Of a DNA stretch of 64,000 nt, positions 52,247-60,355 are shown piece after piece. The stretch is from Catenulispora sp. EB89 (GTDB taxonomy: Bacteria > Actinomycetota > Actinomycetes > Streptomycetales > Catenulisporaceae), in assembly GCF_041261445.1 (NCBI RefSeq), contig NZ_JBGCCU010000002.1, positions 620,001 through 684,000 on the forward strand, in the 5' to 3' direction. The position numbers and the translations under genes were made by a program. How positions within the stretch are numbered: the stretch's first letter is position 1; each line of letters opens with the position of its first letter. The notes beneath the pieces are model-generated. The model saw only the letters and a list, made by a program, of their open reading frames with translations. It ran no database searches and had not been told where the DNA came from.

Positions 52247-53761
52247 TCATCCGCGCACTCCTTCGGCGACCGGCTCGGCCTGGCCGGCGTCCGGCGCGGG
52301 GGCCGGCCGCAGCGCCTCGACTGATGCCTCGACAGGCGCCTCGACCGGGGCCGGCACGGCCGCCGCCGGCTCGGCGTCGGGCCCGGTCACCGTGGGCAGC
52401 GAGCGGGTCACGAACATCACATCGGCGGCCGCGATCACGGTCACCGCGAGCGGGCCCAGGATCCCGGCCCATCCGGCGGCGGCCAGCGGCGAGAGCGGGA
52501 GCACGAAGACCAGCGCCATCGTGGCCAGACCGGCCAGCCAGGCGGCGAACACCACGCGGTGCCGGTTCAGCGCGACCTGCGCGGACTGCAGGACGAACGC
52601 GGTCATCAGGAACGCCGTGCTCAGCGCCAGGGCGGACAGGAAAAGGTGGGACAGCGGGTCGGTGGCCGCGAAATAGTGCCGGAGCAGCCACGGCCCGGCG
52701 GCGGCCACCACGACCACGCCGGCCGCGCCGGTGCCGAGGCAAGCCGCGACCAGGAAGCCGGTCTTGCGCCGCACCTCGCGGAAGTCGCCGCGCACGGCGG
52801 CGGCCGCGAGCATCGGCAGCAGCGGCGCCTGGAGCGGGAAGAGGCACAGCAGCGCCAGCCGGGACATGCCCATCGCCGAGTCGAGGGACTTGGCGTGGCC
52901 CGCGTCCAGTCGGGAGCTGATGATCAGCGGGACCGCGTTGATCAGGAGCTGGCTCAGCAGGGTGGCCAGCGTGAGCAGGATCAGCTTCTCGCGGGCGCTG
53001 CCGCCGGGCTCTTCGGCGTCGTCCGGAACGGAGGGCACCGCGGCCGACTCGGCGTCGCCGGCAGCCGCAGCCCCGACGGCGCCGGCCGCACGGACAGAAC
53101 GAACGGAACCGACGGAACCGACGGCCCGCCAGGACCGGCGCAGCGCCGGCGAGGCCAGCCCGCTCACGGCGGCGACCAGCGGCGCGAGCGCGAAGACGAA
53201 CGCGTACCCGAGCAGGTGCCCGCGCCCGGACGAGGTCAGGATCACGCTCGGCACAATCGTGGCGACGCCCTGCACGATCAGCGTCAGGCTGTAGTAGCGG
53301 AAGTCCTGGCAGCCCGCGAGCACCCCGCGCACCAGGAACGAGGCCCAGGTCGCGGCCAGTCCGGCGGCCAGCGCCAGCTCCAGCGTCCAGCTGTGGCCGA
53401 GCCAGCGCGAGAGCAGCAGCGGCGAGGCCGCGAGCAGCACCACGCCGGTCACCGCGACCAGGCCGGCGGCCTGCCGCAGCTGGCCGCGCACGGCGGCTCC
53501 GACCGGCCGGTTCGCCGCGTGCGTGCGCGCGACGGTCCGGGTCATCTCCTGTTCCAGGCCCGCGAGGACACCGGTGCCGATCGTGCCGACCAGGAAATAG
53601 AAGGAAAGAAGAGTCGTCGCCGAATGGGCGTCCAGCGAGCGGTTCGCTATCGCGATCCACAGGGAACCCCCCACCGTGGCCGCACCGAGCCCGATCGCCA
53701 ACAGCGGGCCGGGCGTGGTCAGGCGGCTCAGCACGGAGCGAGCGACGCGGGGAAGGGGCAC
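52247..53761 (-). CDS. Polysaccharide-export flippase (MATE/Wzx-like)
   Basis: A 504-residue protein with about twelve helices and a disordered Pro/Ala/Val/Glu C-terminal tail. It shares the MOP-type flippase layout and the E-Q-E-M-T-R-T-V motif after the second helix with the flippase at 33166-34521. Ala/Gly/Ser-rich insertions lie between helices 6 and 7. The frame is open to a GTG at 53818, but that start lies inside an inverted repeat and is followed by a promoter-like TATATC. GTG 53761 is therefore preferred, starting M-P-L-P-R-V-A-R-S; TACCAT eight bases upstream would suit a leaderless mRNA. It heads the minus-strand operon flippase-DUF2304-GT2-GT2-SDR-acyltransferase-GT2. Confidence 0.78.
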   Translation of the reverse strand: MPLPRVARSVLSRLTTPGPLLAIGLGAATVGGSLWIAIANRSLDAHSATTLLSFYFLVGTIGTGVLAGLEQEMTRTVARTHAANRPVGAAVRGQLRQAAGLVAVTGVVLLAASPLLLSRWLGHSWTLELALAAGLAATWASFLVRGVLAGCQDFRYYSLTLIVQGVATIVPSVILTSSGRGHLLGYAFVFALAPLVAAVSGLASPALRRSWRAVGSVGSVRSVRAAGAVGAAAAGDAESAAVPSVPDDAEEPGGSAREKLILLTLATLLSQLLINAVPLIISSRLDAGHAKSLDSAMGMSRLALLCLFPLQAPLLPMLAAAAVRGDFREVRRKTGFLVAACLGTGAAGVVVVAAAGPWLLRHYFAATDPLSHLFLSALALSTAFLMTAFVLQSAQVALNRHRVVFAAWLAGLATMALVFVLPLSPLAAAGWAGILGPLAVTVIAAADVMFVTRSLPTVTGPDAEPAAAVPAPVEAPVEASVEALRPAPAPDAGQAEPVAEGVRG

Positions 53762-53804
53762 GAGATTCGATGGTAGTCGATGCCAATCGGCACGATATAT
53801 GTTT

Positions 53805-53837
53805 GTAGGCGCCGCCACTGGTTCGTGGGGCGCCTAC
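53805..53837 (-). promoter_or_regulatory. Inverted repeat upstream of the minus-strand flippase
   Basis: GTAGGCGCC (53805-53813) and GGCGCCTAC (53829-53837) are exact reverse complements 15 bases apart. They lie upstream of TATATC (about 53794-53799, minus strand), a place suited to an operator. Confidence 0.45.
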
Positions 53838-53851
53838 GCCGGATCGGCGAA

Positions 53852-53906
53852 AAGTCCTGGACCGTGGGTGAACAGAAGTCCCGGACCGCCGCGAAGTCCT
53901 AGACCG
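53852..53906 (-). repeat. Stop-spanning repeats after the HdeD-like gene
   Basis: AAGTCCYRGACCG occurs at 53852-53864, 53876-53888 and 53894-53906. On the coding (minus) strand the first copy reached, CGGTCTAGGACTT, contains the TAG stop; the two further copies read CGGTCCGGGACTT and CGGTCCAGGACTT. Confidence 0.75.
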
Positions 53907-54630
53907 TCGCGTGTTTTCCCGATCCGGTTCCCGTCACCTTGCGCACTGTGCCCCGCAGCGTGAACGCGTGGACCACCTCGACCAGCCCGATGGCGATCAG
54001 CCAGATCCCGGTGAACACCGCCAGGGTGAAGATGGAGCCGATGGGCCAGGAGATGATGATGATCCCGCCGAGCATGGTCATGAAGCCGGCGAACAGGCCC
54101 CAGCCCCGGCCCAGCACTCCGGCCGGAGCCGAGGCGCTGGTCGCGATGGTGGCGATGCCCCACATCAGGAAGCCGATGCCGATCCACAGGCTGAGCAGCA
54201 GCACCGAGTTGTGCAGCGAGTTCCGGAAGCAGAACAGGCCCAGCAGGATCGACACCGCCCCGACGATCACGTTCAGCACCCGCATGCCGGCGCTGATGTG
54301 GTCGCCGAACGCCGCGATGATCTCCATGACCCCGCTGATCAGCAGGTAGATCCCGAACAGCACGCCGAGGACCAGCAGCGTGCGGCCGGGCCAGACCACC
54401 GCGCACACACCGATCGCGATCGCCGCCAGGCCCAGCACCATCAGCGCCTGCCACGCGGCCTGCCCGAGCATCCGGAGCGGGTTCTCGGCGTCGAAGCGCT
54501 CGGCGCGCTCGGCGCGGCCGGCGCCGTCGAACCCGCGGTCGCCGAACCCCTCGCCGCGGCCGGGGCCGCGGTCGCGCAGTTCCTCGGCCCTGCCGGGTCC
54601 GCGCTCGTCACCGTCATACATGTCGGTCAT
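53899..54630 (-). CDS. HdeD/DUF308-family membrane protein
   Basis: A 243-residue protein. The first 50 residues are a charged Gly/Arg/Asp/Glu-rich cytoplasmic segment. Six hydrophobic helices follow in three pairs (about 57-95, 110-150 and 165-215), with the family-typical L-L-G-L-F-C-F and G-I-W-L-I-A-I-G segments. HdeD-like proteins are associated with acid or envelope stress in enterobacteria; in actinobacteria they are of unknown role. It is not obviously part of the polysaccharide operon: it ends 138 bp before the flippase start. Its last codons are part of a stop-spanning repeat. Confidence 0.82.
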   Translation of the reverse strand: MTDMYDGDERGPGRAEELRDRGPGRGEGFGDRGFDGAGRAERAERFDAENPLRMLGQAAWQALMVLGLAAIAIGVCAVVWPGRTLLVLGVLFGIYLLISGVMEIIAAFGDHISAGMRVLNVIVGAVSILLGLFCFRNSLHNSVLLLSLWIGIGFLMWGIATIATSASAPAGVLGRGWGLFAGFMTMLGGIIIISWPIGSIFTLAVFTGIWLIAIGLVEVVHAFTLRGTVRKVTGTGSGKHATV

Positions 54631-54748
54631 GGGGTCGTTATGTCCGACTATCCGACCGATGATGCCTGTTGCCCGGTTCCGGGTCGGCCGAATGGTCCAG
54701 CCGGACCCGGGCCGACGCGGGCTGGAGCCGGGCCGAATCCGAGCCGGT

Positions 54749-54772
54749 GCGGCCCGGCACCTGCCGGGCCGC
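54749..54772 (-). terminator. Terminator of the rfbB-rfbD operon
   Basis: GCGGCCCGGCA (54749-54759) and TGCCGGGCCGC (54762-54772) form a perfect 11-base stem, 17 bp after the rfbD stop on the minus strand. Confidence 0.7.
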
Positions 54773-54789
54773 GGAATCCCAGGACCTGC

Positions 54790-55695
54790 TCAGACCGCCC
54801 GCGACGGCGCCGCGACGCCGCTGGACGCCAGCATCTCGCGCCAGTCCCCCAGCGGCGGGAGCCCGGCCTCGGCCCAGCGCGCGTGCCCGAGCACGCTGTA
54901 CTTCGGGCGCTCGGCGGGCCGGACGAACTTGTCCGAGGTGGTCGGCCGCACCCGCTCCGGGTCCAGCCCCGCCTCCTCGAAGGCCGCGCGGGCCAGGCCG
55001 AACCAGCTCGTCTGACCGGAGGCCGTGCCGTGGTAGATCCCGGCCGGGGCCTGGTCCGCCTGCCCCAGCGCGATCAGCTGCCCGGCCAGGGCGCCGGTCC
55101 AGGTCGGCTGGCCGACCTGGTCGTCGACCACGTCCAGGGTCTCGCGCTCGCCGGCCAGCCGGAGCATGGTGCGCACGAAGTTGGCGCCGTGCGCGCCGTA
55201 GAGCCAGGCCGTGCGGACGACGTAGCCGGTCTCCGGCAGCACCGCGAGCACGGCCTGCTCGCCGACCAGCTTCGAGCGGCCGTAGGCGTTGATCGGGTCG
55301 GTCGCGGCGTACTCGTCGTAGGGCTCCTCGCCCTTGCCGTCGAAGACGTAGTCGGTCGACACCGTGACGAACCGGGCTCCGGTGGCCGCGCAGGCCGTGG
55401 CCAGGGTGCTGACCGCGCCGCCGTTGACCGCGGTGGCCTGGGCCTCGTGGGTCTCGGCGCCGTCGACGTTCGTCCAGGCCGCGGTGTTCACCACCACGTC
55501 GTGGCCGGCCACCGCGGCGGCGACCGCCGCGGCGTCGGTGACGTCGAGCTCGGCCCGGGTCAGCGCGGTGACGGTGGCGGCCGGGTCGGCCCTGAGCAGG
55601 GCCGCCAGGTCCGTACCGAGCATCCCGGCGGCGCCGGTCACCAGCCACCGCCGCGGCGCCTGGCGCCCGGGCACGATCACCACCGGGCGGCTCAT
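54790..55695 (-). CDS. rfbD: dTDP-4-dehydrorhamnose reductase
   Basis: A 301-residue extended SDR that carries out the last step of dTDP-L-rhamnose synthesis, NADPH-dependent reduction of the 4-keto sugar. The Rossmann motif V-T-G-A-A-G-M-L-G-T lies at about residues 19-28. N-T-A-A-W-T-N-V-D-G-A-E, V-S-T-D-Y-V-F-D-G, Y-G-R-S-K-L-V-G-E (Tyr/Lys), R-T-A-W-L-Y-G and V-D-D-Q-V-G-Q-P-T-W follow, all diagnostic for RmlD. The N-terminal 15 residues are an extension. ATG 55695 overlaps the rfbB stop (ATGA), so rfbB and rfbD are co-translated. Confidence 0.95.
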   Translation of the reverse strand: MSRPVVIVPGRQAPRRWLVTGAAGMLGTDLAALLRADPAATVTALTRAELDVTDAAAVAAAVAGHDVVVNTAAWTNVDGAETHEAQATAVNGGAVSTLATACAATGARFVTVSTDYVFDGKGEEPYDEYAATDPINAYGRSKLVGEQAVLAVLPETGYVVRTAWLYGAHGANFVRTMLRLAGERETLDVVDDQVGQPTWTGALAGQLIALGQADQAPAGIYHGTASGQTSWFGLARAAFEEAGLDPERVRPTTSDKFVRPAERPKYSVLGHARWAEAGLPPLGDWREMLASSGVAAPSRAV

Positions 55696-56690
55696 TTCGC
55701 CGCGCCCCCGGAGGTCTCCAGACCGGCCTTCGCCTTCAGCGGCTCCCACCACGCGCGGTTGTTCTTGTACCAGTCGATGGTCTGCGCGATGCCGTCGTCG
55801 AACCGCACCTGCGGCTCGTAGCCGAGCTCCTGCCGGATCTTCTCGATCGACAGCGAGTAGCGGCGGTCGTGGCCCTTGCGGTCCTCGACGGTGCGGACCG
55901 AGGACCAGTCGGTGCCGGTGGCGTCCAGCATCAGCTGCACGAGGTCCTTGTTGGTCAGCTCGGTGCCGCCGCCGATGTTGTAGACCTCGCCCGCCCGGCC
56001 CTGGCGCAGCGCCAGGTCGATGCCGCGGCAGTGGTCGGAGACGTGCAGCCAGTCGCGGATGTTGGCGCCGTCGCCGTAGAGCGCGACGCTGCCGCCGTCG
56101 ATCAGGTTGGTCACCGACAGCGGGATCATCTTCTCCGGGAACTGGTAGTGCCCGTAGTTGTTGGAGCAGCGCGTGACCACCACGTCCATCTTGTGCGTGC
56201 GGTGGTAGGCCAGCACCAGCAGGTCCGAGCCGGCCTTGGAGGCCGAGTACGCCGAGTTCGGCGCCAGCGGCCACTCCTCGGTCCAGGAGCCCTCGTCGAT
56301 GGAGCCGTAGACCTCGTCGGTGGAGACGTGCACGAAGCGGCCGACGCCGTGCTTGCGCGCGGCGTCCAGCAGCACCTGCGTGCCGACCACGTTCGTGGTC
56401 ACGAACGGCCCGGCGCCCAGGATCGAGCGGTCCACGTGCGACTCGGCGGCGAAGTGCACCACGGCGTCGTGTCCGGCCATCACCTCGTCGACGACGTCGG
56501 CGTCACGGATGTCGCCGTGCCGGAAGCTGAAGCCCGGATTGTCGCGCACCGGCTCGAGATTCGCCTCGACCCCCGAATAGGTCAGTGCGTCCAGCACCGT
56601 GACCGAATCCGGCGAACCGGGACGGGATAGGAGCTGACGGACATACTCTGAGCCGATGAACCCGGCACCGCCGGTCACAAGAATCCTCAC
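55692..56690 (-). CDS. rfbB: dTDP-glucose 4,6-dehydratase
   Basis: A 332-residue NAD-dependent enzyme converting dTDP-glucose to dTDP-4-keto-6-deoxyglucose, the second step to rhamnose. It begins M-R-I-L-V-T-G-G-A-G-F-I-G-S. H-F-A-A-E-S-H-V-D-R-S, V-S-T-D-E-V-Y-G-S with the catalytic Asp/Glu, Y-S-A-S-K-A-G-S-D (Tyr/Lys), R-C-S-N-N-Y-G-H-Y-Q-F-P-E-K and the C-terminal G-H-D-R-R-Y-S-L follow, all RmlB marks. It is divergent from rfbA across 89 bp and followed by rfbD in the same operon. Confidence 0.96.
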   Translation of the reverse strand: MRILVTGGAGFIGSEYVRQLLSRPGSPDSVTVLDALTYSGVEANLEPVRDNPGFSFRHGDIRDADVVDEVMAGHDAVVHFAAESHVDRSILGAGPFVTTNVVGTQVLLDAARKHGVGRFVHVSTDEVYGSIDEGSWTEEWPLAPNSAYSASKAGSDLLVLAYHRTHKMDVVVTRCSNNYGHYQFPEKMIPLSVTNLIDGGSVALYGDGANIRDWLHVSDHCRGIDLALRQGRAGEVYNIGGGTELTNKDLVQLMLDATGTDWSSVRTVEDRKGHDRRYSLSIEKIRQELGYEPQVRFDDGIAQTIDWYKNNRAWWEPLKAKAGLETSGGAAK

Positions 56691-56766
56691 CTGCGCGATG
56701 CTACCGGGCCGCTGGGAATACTTCCCCCCGGTGGCGGATCTGAAGTGATGCTTCCGTGTACCCGGT

Positions 56767-56779
56767 TAGACTGCCCGGC
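56767..56779 (+). promoter_or_regulatory. Candidate -10 of a leaderless rfbA transcript
   Basis: TAGACT at 56767-56772 ends seven bases before ATG 56780. No ribosome site is present and no clear -35 could be chosen. Confidence 0.45.
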
Positions 56780-57649
56780 ATGCGAGGCATCATCCTAGCC
56801 GGCGGGACCGGTTCACGACTGTGGCCGATCACCAAGGGCGTCTCCAAGCAGCTCATGCCCGTCTTCGACAAGCCCATGGTGTACTACCCGTTGTCCACGC
56901 TGGTGATGGGCGGTATCTACGAGATCCTCGTCATCACCACGCCCGAGGACCAGGCGCAGTTCCAGCGGCTGCTCGGCGACGGCTCCCAGTGGGGCCTGGA
57001 CCTCAAGTACATCGCGCAGGAACGGCCGGACGGCCTGGCGCAGGCCTTCATCCTCGGCGAGGACTTCATCGGCGAGGAGTCCGTCGCCCTGGTGCTCGGC
57101 GACAACATCTTCCACGGCGCGGGCCTGGGCCGGCAGCTGCGCACCCTCACCCAGCCGGCCGGCGGCGTGGTCTTCGCCTACCAGGTGGCCAACCCGCAGG
57201 AGTACGGCGTGGTCGAGTTCGACGACGCCGGCCGCGCGGTCTCCATCGAGGAGAAGCCGGAGAAGCCCAAGTCCCGCTTCGCCATTCCCGGTCTGTACTT
57301 CTACGACAACCAGGTCGTGGAGATCGCCAAGAACCTCAAGCCCAGCGCCCGCGGCGAGCTGGAGATCACCGGCGTCAACGTCGAGTACCTGAACCGCGAC
57401 CAGCTGCAGGTGCAGGTCCTGGAGCGGGGCACCGCGTGGCTCGACACCGGCACCTTCGACTCCCTGGTGCAGGCCGCCGAATACGTCCGCGTCATAGAAC
57501 AGCGCCAGGGCTACAAGGTCGGCTGCATAGAGGAAGTGGCGTGGCGCTCCGGCTTCATCAGCGACGCGCAACTGGCCGCCCTGGCCGAACCGCTGCGCAA
57601 GAGCGGCTACGGCGAATACCTGGTGCACCTGCTCGACCCCGCGCTCTAG
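56780..57649 (+). CDS. rfbA: Glucose-1-phosphate thymidylyltransferase
   Basis: A 289-residue nucleotidyltransferase making dTDP-glucose from dTTP and glucose-1-phosphate, the first step to dTDP-rhamnose. [14 protein letters not shown] at the N-terminus is the nucleotide-binding signature. [35 protein letters not shown] and W-L-D-T-G-T-F follow. Length equals classical RmlA. ATG 56780 is chosen over an upstream in-frame GTG at 56756 because the signature starts there and the upstream residues overlap the -10 element. rfbC follows 41 bp later. Confidence 0.96.
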   Translation: MRGIILAGGTGSRLWPITKGVSKQLMPVFDKPMVYYPLSTLVMGGIYEILVITTPEDQAQFQRLLGDGSQWGLDLKYIAQERPDGLAQAFILGEDFIGEESVALVLGDNIFHGAGLGRQLRTLTQPAGGVVFAYQVANPQEYGVVEFDDAGRAVSIEEKPEKPKSRFAIPGLYFYDNQVVEIAKNLKPSARGELEITGVNVEYLNRDQLQVQVLERGTAWLDTGTFDSLVQAAEYVRVIEQRQGYKVGCIEEVAWRSGFISDAQLAALAEPLRKSGYGEYLVHLLDPAL

Positions 57650-57690
57650 AACCGACCAGTCCCCCACCGAAAACGAAGGACCGTCCCCGC

Positions 57691-58284
57691 ATGGACATCG
57701 CGCCCCTGTCGATCGAAGGCGCCTGGGAGATCACCCCCCGCCTGCACGGCGACCCCCGAGGCCTGTTCACCGAGTGGTACCGCTTCGACCACCTCGCCGA
57801 AGCCGTGGGCCACCCCCTGGACCTGAGGCAGGGCAACCTCTCCGTCTCCGCGGCGGGCGTGGTCCGCGGCATCCACTTCGCGGACGTGCCCCCCGGGCAG
57901 GCGAAGTACATCATGTGCACCCGCGGCGCGGTCCTGGACGTGATCGTCGACATCCGCGTCGGCTCCCCGACCTTCGGCCAGTGGCAGGGCGTCCGCCTCG
58001 GCGAGGACAACCGCAAGGCGGTGTACGTCTCCGAAGGCCTCGGCCACGGCTTCTGCGCCCTCACCGACGACGCGACGCTGACCTACCTCTGCTCGGCCAC
58101 CTACAACCCGGGCCACGAGCACGGCATCCACCCGCTGGACGCCGAACTCGGCATCGACTGGCCGGCCGAGGTGCCGCAGCTGTCGGAGCGGGACCTGAAG
58201 TCGCCGTCGCTGGCGGAGGCGAAGGACAGCGGCCTGCTGCCGGACTACGCGGCTTGTGTGGGGTACACGAAGAGCCTGGGGTAG
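57691..58284 (+). CDS. rfbC: dTDP-4-dehydrorhamnose 3,5-epimerase
   Basis: A 197-residue cupin-fold epimerase acting on dTDP-4-keto-6-deoxyglucose, the third step of rhamnose synthesis. It shows H-G-D-P-R-G-L-F-T-E-W-Y near residue 19, V-V-R-G-I-H-F with the catalytic His (about 62), G-A-V-L-D-V-I-V-D-I-R-V-G-S-P-T-F-G, G-L-G-H-G-F and the catalytic Tyr region L-C-S-A-T-Y-N-P-G-H-E-H. ATG 57691 has GAAGGA ten bases upstream. With rfbA it forms one arm of a divergent pair; rfbB-rfbD are the other. All four genes for the pathway are present. Confidence 0.95.
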   Translation: MDIAPLSIEGAWEITPRLHGDPRGLFTEWYRFDHLAEAVGHPLDLRQGNLSVSAAGVVRGIHFADVPPGQAKYIMCTRGAVLDVIVDIRVGSPTFGQWQGVRLGEDNRKAVYVSEGLGHGFCALTDDATLTYLCSATYNPGHEHGIHPLDAELGIDWPAEVPQLSERDLKSPSLAEAKDSGLLPDYAACVGYTKSLG

Positions 58285-58289
58285 CGGCA

Positions 58290-58310
58290 CCGGCTCCCCA
58301 CCGGAGCCGG
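58290..58310 (+). other. Small hairpin after rfbC
   Basis: CCGGCTCC (58290-58297) and GGAGCCGG (58303-58310) form an eight-base stem, six bases after the stop; probably part of the same termination region as the larger hairpin downstream. Confidence 0.55.
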
Positions 58311-58342
58311 CAGAACGCCAACCGGGACAACAGAAAACACTT

Positions 58343-58379
58343 CGGCCCGGGACGTGGTTTTCGCCGCGGTCCCGGGCCG
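58343..58379 (+). terminator. Terminator of rfbA-rfbC
   Basis: CGGCCCGGGAC (58343-58353) pairs with GTCCCGGGCCG (58369-58379), followed by TTTCGTT: a classical terminator, facing also the convergent gene at 58425. Confidence 0.82.
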
Positions 58380-58390
58380 TTTCGTTGCGA

Positions 58391-58424
58391 CTACAGCTGA
58401 TTACAGTTGACTACAGCTGACTGC
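58391..58424. repeat. 10-bp tandem repeat between convergent genes
   Basis: About three copies of TACAGYTGAY (TACAGCTGAT, TACAGTTGAC, TACAGCTGAC) abut the stop of the minus-strand gene. The cores include CAGCTG palindromes. Confidence 0.7.
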
Positions 58425-58871
58425 CTAGCGCACCGCGGCGAAGATCACGCCGCCGATGACAATGAGCAGGAACACCCCGCCGAGGATCAGCCACAGCGAC
58501 TTGTTCGACATGGGCTCCTGGCCCGGCCGGTAGCCGCCGTAGATGTTGCGGTACGGACCCGACTCCGCCTTGCCCTGGCCCACCAGGTAGGCGTGCGCCG
58601 TCATGCGGGCACCGAACTTCTTGCCGATCTTCTCGGCCGCCGCGACGTCGCCGTCGTCGTGCGTGTAGTTCGCGCGGTTCAGGATGATGGCGAGCAGGGC
58701 GTCCACCTCGTCGGCCTGGGCGTCACCGCGCGCGGCCCACTCGTCGAGCTTGGCGATCGGGTAGCCCCAGTCCTCGAGCCGGTCGCGCTTGGTCCCGCCG
58801 AGGTTCGCCAGCCGCTGCCTGACCTCGGCGGTGGCGGCCGTCGGCCGGGTCGGGTTCAACTCCCTGCTCAT
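58425..58871 (-). CDS. Small tail-anchored protein of the ESX island, unknown function
   Basis: A 148-residue protein not recognised as a named family. Residues 1-115 are soluble and helical with many charged residues. The last 28 residues contain one strong membrane helix (W-L-I-L-G-G-V-F-L-L-I-V-I-G-G-V-I) followed only by F-A-A-V-R, so it is C-terminally anchored. ATG 58871 starts 28 bp after the large substrate-like gene, so it is probably co-transcribed with it. A chaperone, immunity protein or accessory factor of that gene is possible but there is no direct evidence. Confidence 0.65.
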   Translation of the reverse strand: MSRELNPTRPTAATAEVRQRLANLGGTKRDRLEDWGYPIAKLDEWAARGDAQADEVDALLAIILNRANYTHDDGDVAAAEKIGKKFGARMTAHAYLVGQGKAESGPYRNIYGGYRPGQEPMSNKSLWLILGGVFLLIVIGGVIFAAVR

Positions 58872-58899
58872 GCACTCATTCCTAACGAGACGGTCGATA

Positions 58900-60351
58900 T
58901 CAGCCGGAAGACACCCAGGAGAAGTTACCCCCGGGCACGCCGTTGGCACCCAGCGGGGTGTTGGACTTCAGCCAGGCCAGCCCGTCGTCGTTGCCCAGGT
59001 TGGTGATCGGGCTCTTGTCGTTCCACCCGGGCTGGGTGGTCAGATTGGTCATGTTTGCCCAGCCCATGGCCAATGGCACAGTACCCCACGCGATGTAGCG
59101 GGCCTTGGCGCCGGTGGACATCATCGTGGTCGGGTACTTCGCGACGCCGTCCTTGACCGCGCCCCAGGCTCCCAGGTCCTTGATGTTGGCGGCGCCGTCC
59201 TTCATGCCCTGCACGTACAGCTTCGGGTTCACCGCGGCCTTGGCCATCTCGGTGTAGCGGCCCAGCCCGCTCTCCGGCAGCTCCGCCATCAGCCCCTTGG
59301 CGGCCTTCGCCATCTTCGTGGCCTTCATCCCGGTGATGCCGACGGCCTCGCCCGCCTTGGCGGCGCGCAGGGCCTTGGTCATGCCGCTGGCCCCCTTGAG
59401 ACCGTTGTAGATCTCGAAGAACTTCGAGCCCTTCGCGACGTCCCCGAGCAGCCGCCCCGCACCGCCGGACAGCACGCCCAGCACGTCGATCCCGACGTCC
59501 AGCCACGTGCCCCGGCCGTCCAGCGCATTGATCACATCACAGCCCAGCGCCACCACCGAGGCGATCATCGCCGCCGCGCCCAGCAGTTCGCCGACGACCG
59601 GCACCCAGCTCAGCGCCAGGGCCAGCACGCCCAGGATGCCGGCGATCGCGCCGGCCCAGTGGCCGACGATCTGCGCGAAGTCCTCGATGCCGTGCAGGGC
59701 GTCGCTGGCGATGTCGCCGACCTTGTCCCAGAACCCGTCCTTGAGGCCGTCGTGGTTGTAGGCGTTCACGATGGCGTCGGCGAACTTGTTCGCCTGGCTG
59801 TCGCGGAAGTCGCGGGCCGCCTGCAGGTCCTTCTCGGCCTGTGCCAGGTCGCCGTCGAAGCCGGCCTTCTGGCCGTTCAGCTTCGTCAGCACCGGGTCCG
59901 GGCCGGTCGGCGGCGGGGTCCCGGGCGGCGGCGGGGGCTGCTTGGCCTGCGCCTGGTTGTGCGCGTCGATCTGGCCCTGCGCGCTGCGGCTGTTGGCCTG
60001 GGCCTCGCGGCCCTTGTTGATCGCCGCCTTGGCCATGTCCTGCGCGTGCGCCAGCGAGCCGGCCCAGTTGCCCAGCGAGCCCTGGTCCGTGCCCAGCGCG
60101 CCGGCCGCCGCGTCGTAGCGGCTGAAGGCCTTGTCCAGCTTGTCCGCGGTGTCGCCGACCATGCTCTGGAACTCGCGGCCGGAGTCGGAGTCCCAGCCCT
60201 GGCCGTTCACCAGGTTGCGCAGGTTCGCGGCCTGCTGCCGGATCGCGTCGGCGGTGTCGCGGTAGTTCTTGCCCAGCGCCGTGACCTGGCCGGGATCACC
60301 GGGGATGTTGTCGCCGGAGTTGTAGACCTCGTGGTCCCAGTCGATCGCCAC
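58900..60351 (-). CDS. Large type VII secretion substrate-like protein
   Basis: A 483-residue protein. The N-terminal about 130 residues form a helical hairpin like ESX/PPE-type or LXG-like substrate domains: G-D-P-G-Q-V-T-A-L-G, then N-G-Q-G-W-D-S-D-S-G-R-E-F at the turn, and helical repeats after. A Pro-rich break (K-Q-P-P-P-P-P-G-T-P-P) separates a second helical segment. A strongly hydrophobic Ala/Gly/Leu stretch (about 225-270) and a soluble C-terminal part without known toxin motif follow. It lies four bases after a small ESX-like gene and 28 bp before a tail-anchored protein gene. Secretion through an ESX system encoded elsewhere is likely; function of the C-terminal part unknown. Confidence 0.68.
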   Translation of the reverse strand: MAIDWDHEVYNSGDNIPGDPGQVTALGKNYRDTADAIRQQAANLRNLVNGQGWDSDSGREFQSMVGDTADKLDKAFSRYDAAAGALGTDQGSLGNWAGSLAHAQDMAKAAINKGREAQANSRSAQGQIDAHNQAQAKQPPPPPGTPPPTGPDPVLTKLNGQKAGFDGDLAQAEKDLQAARDFRDSQANKFADAIVNAYNHDGLKDGFWDKVGDIASDALHGIEDFAQIVGHWAGAIAGILGVLALALSWVPVVGELLGAAAMIASVVALGCDVINALDGRGTWLDVGIDVLGVLSGGAGRLLGDVAKGSKFFEIYNGLKGASGMTKALRAAKAGEAVGITGMKATKMAKAAKGLMAELPESGLGRYTEMAKAAVNPKLYVQGMKDGAANIKDLGAWGAVKDGVAKYPTTMMSTGAKARYIAWGTVPLAMGWANMTNLTTQPGWNDKSPITNLGNDDGLAWLKSNTPLGANGVPGGNFSWVSSG

Positions 60352-60355
60352 GCGC

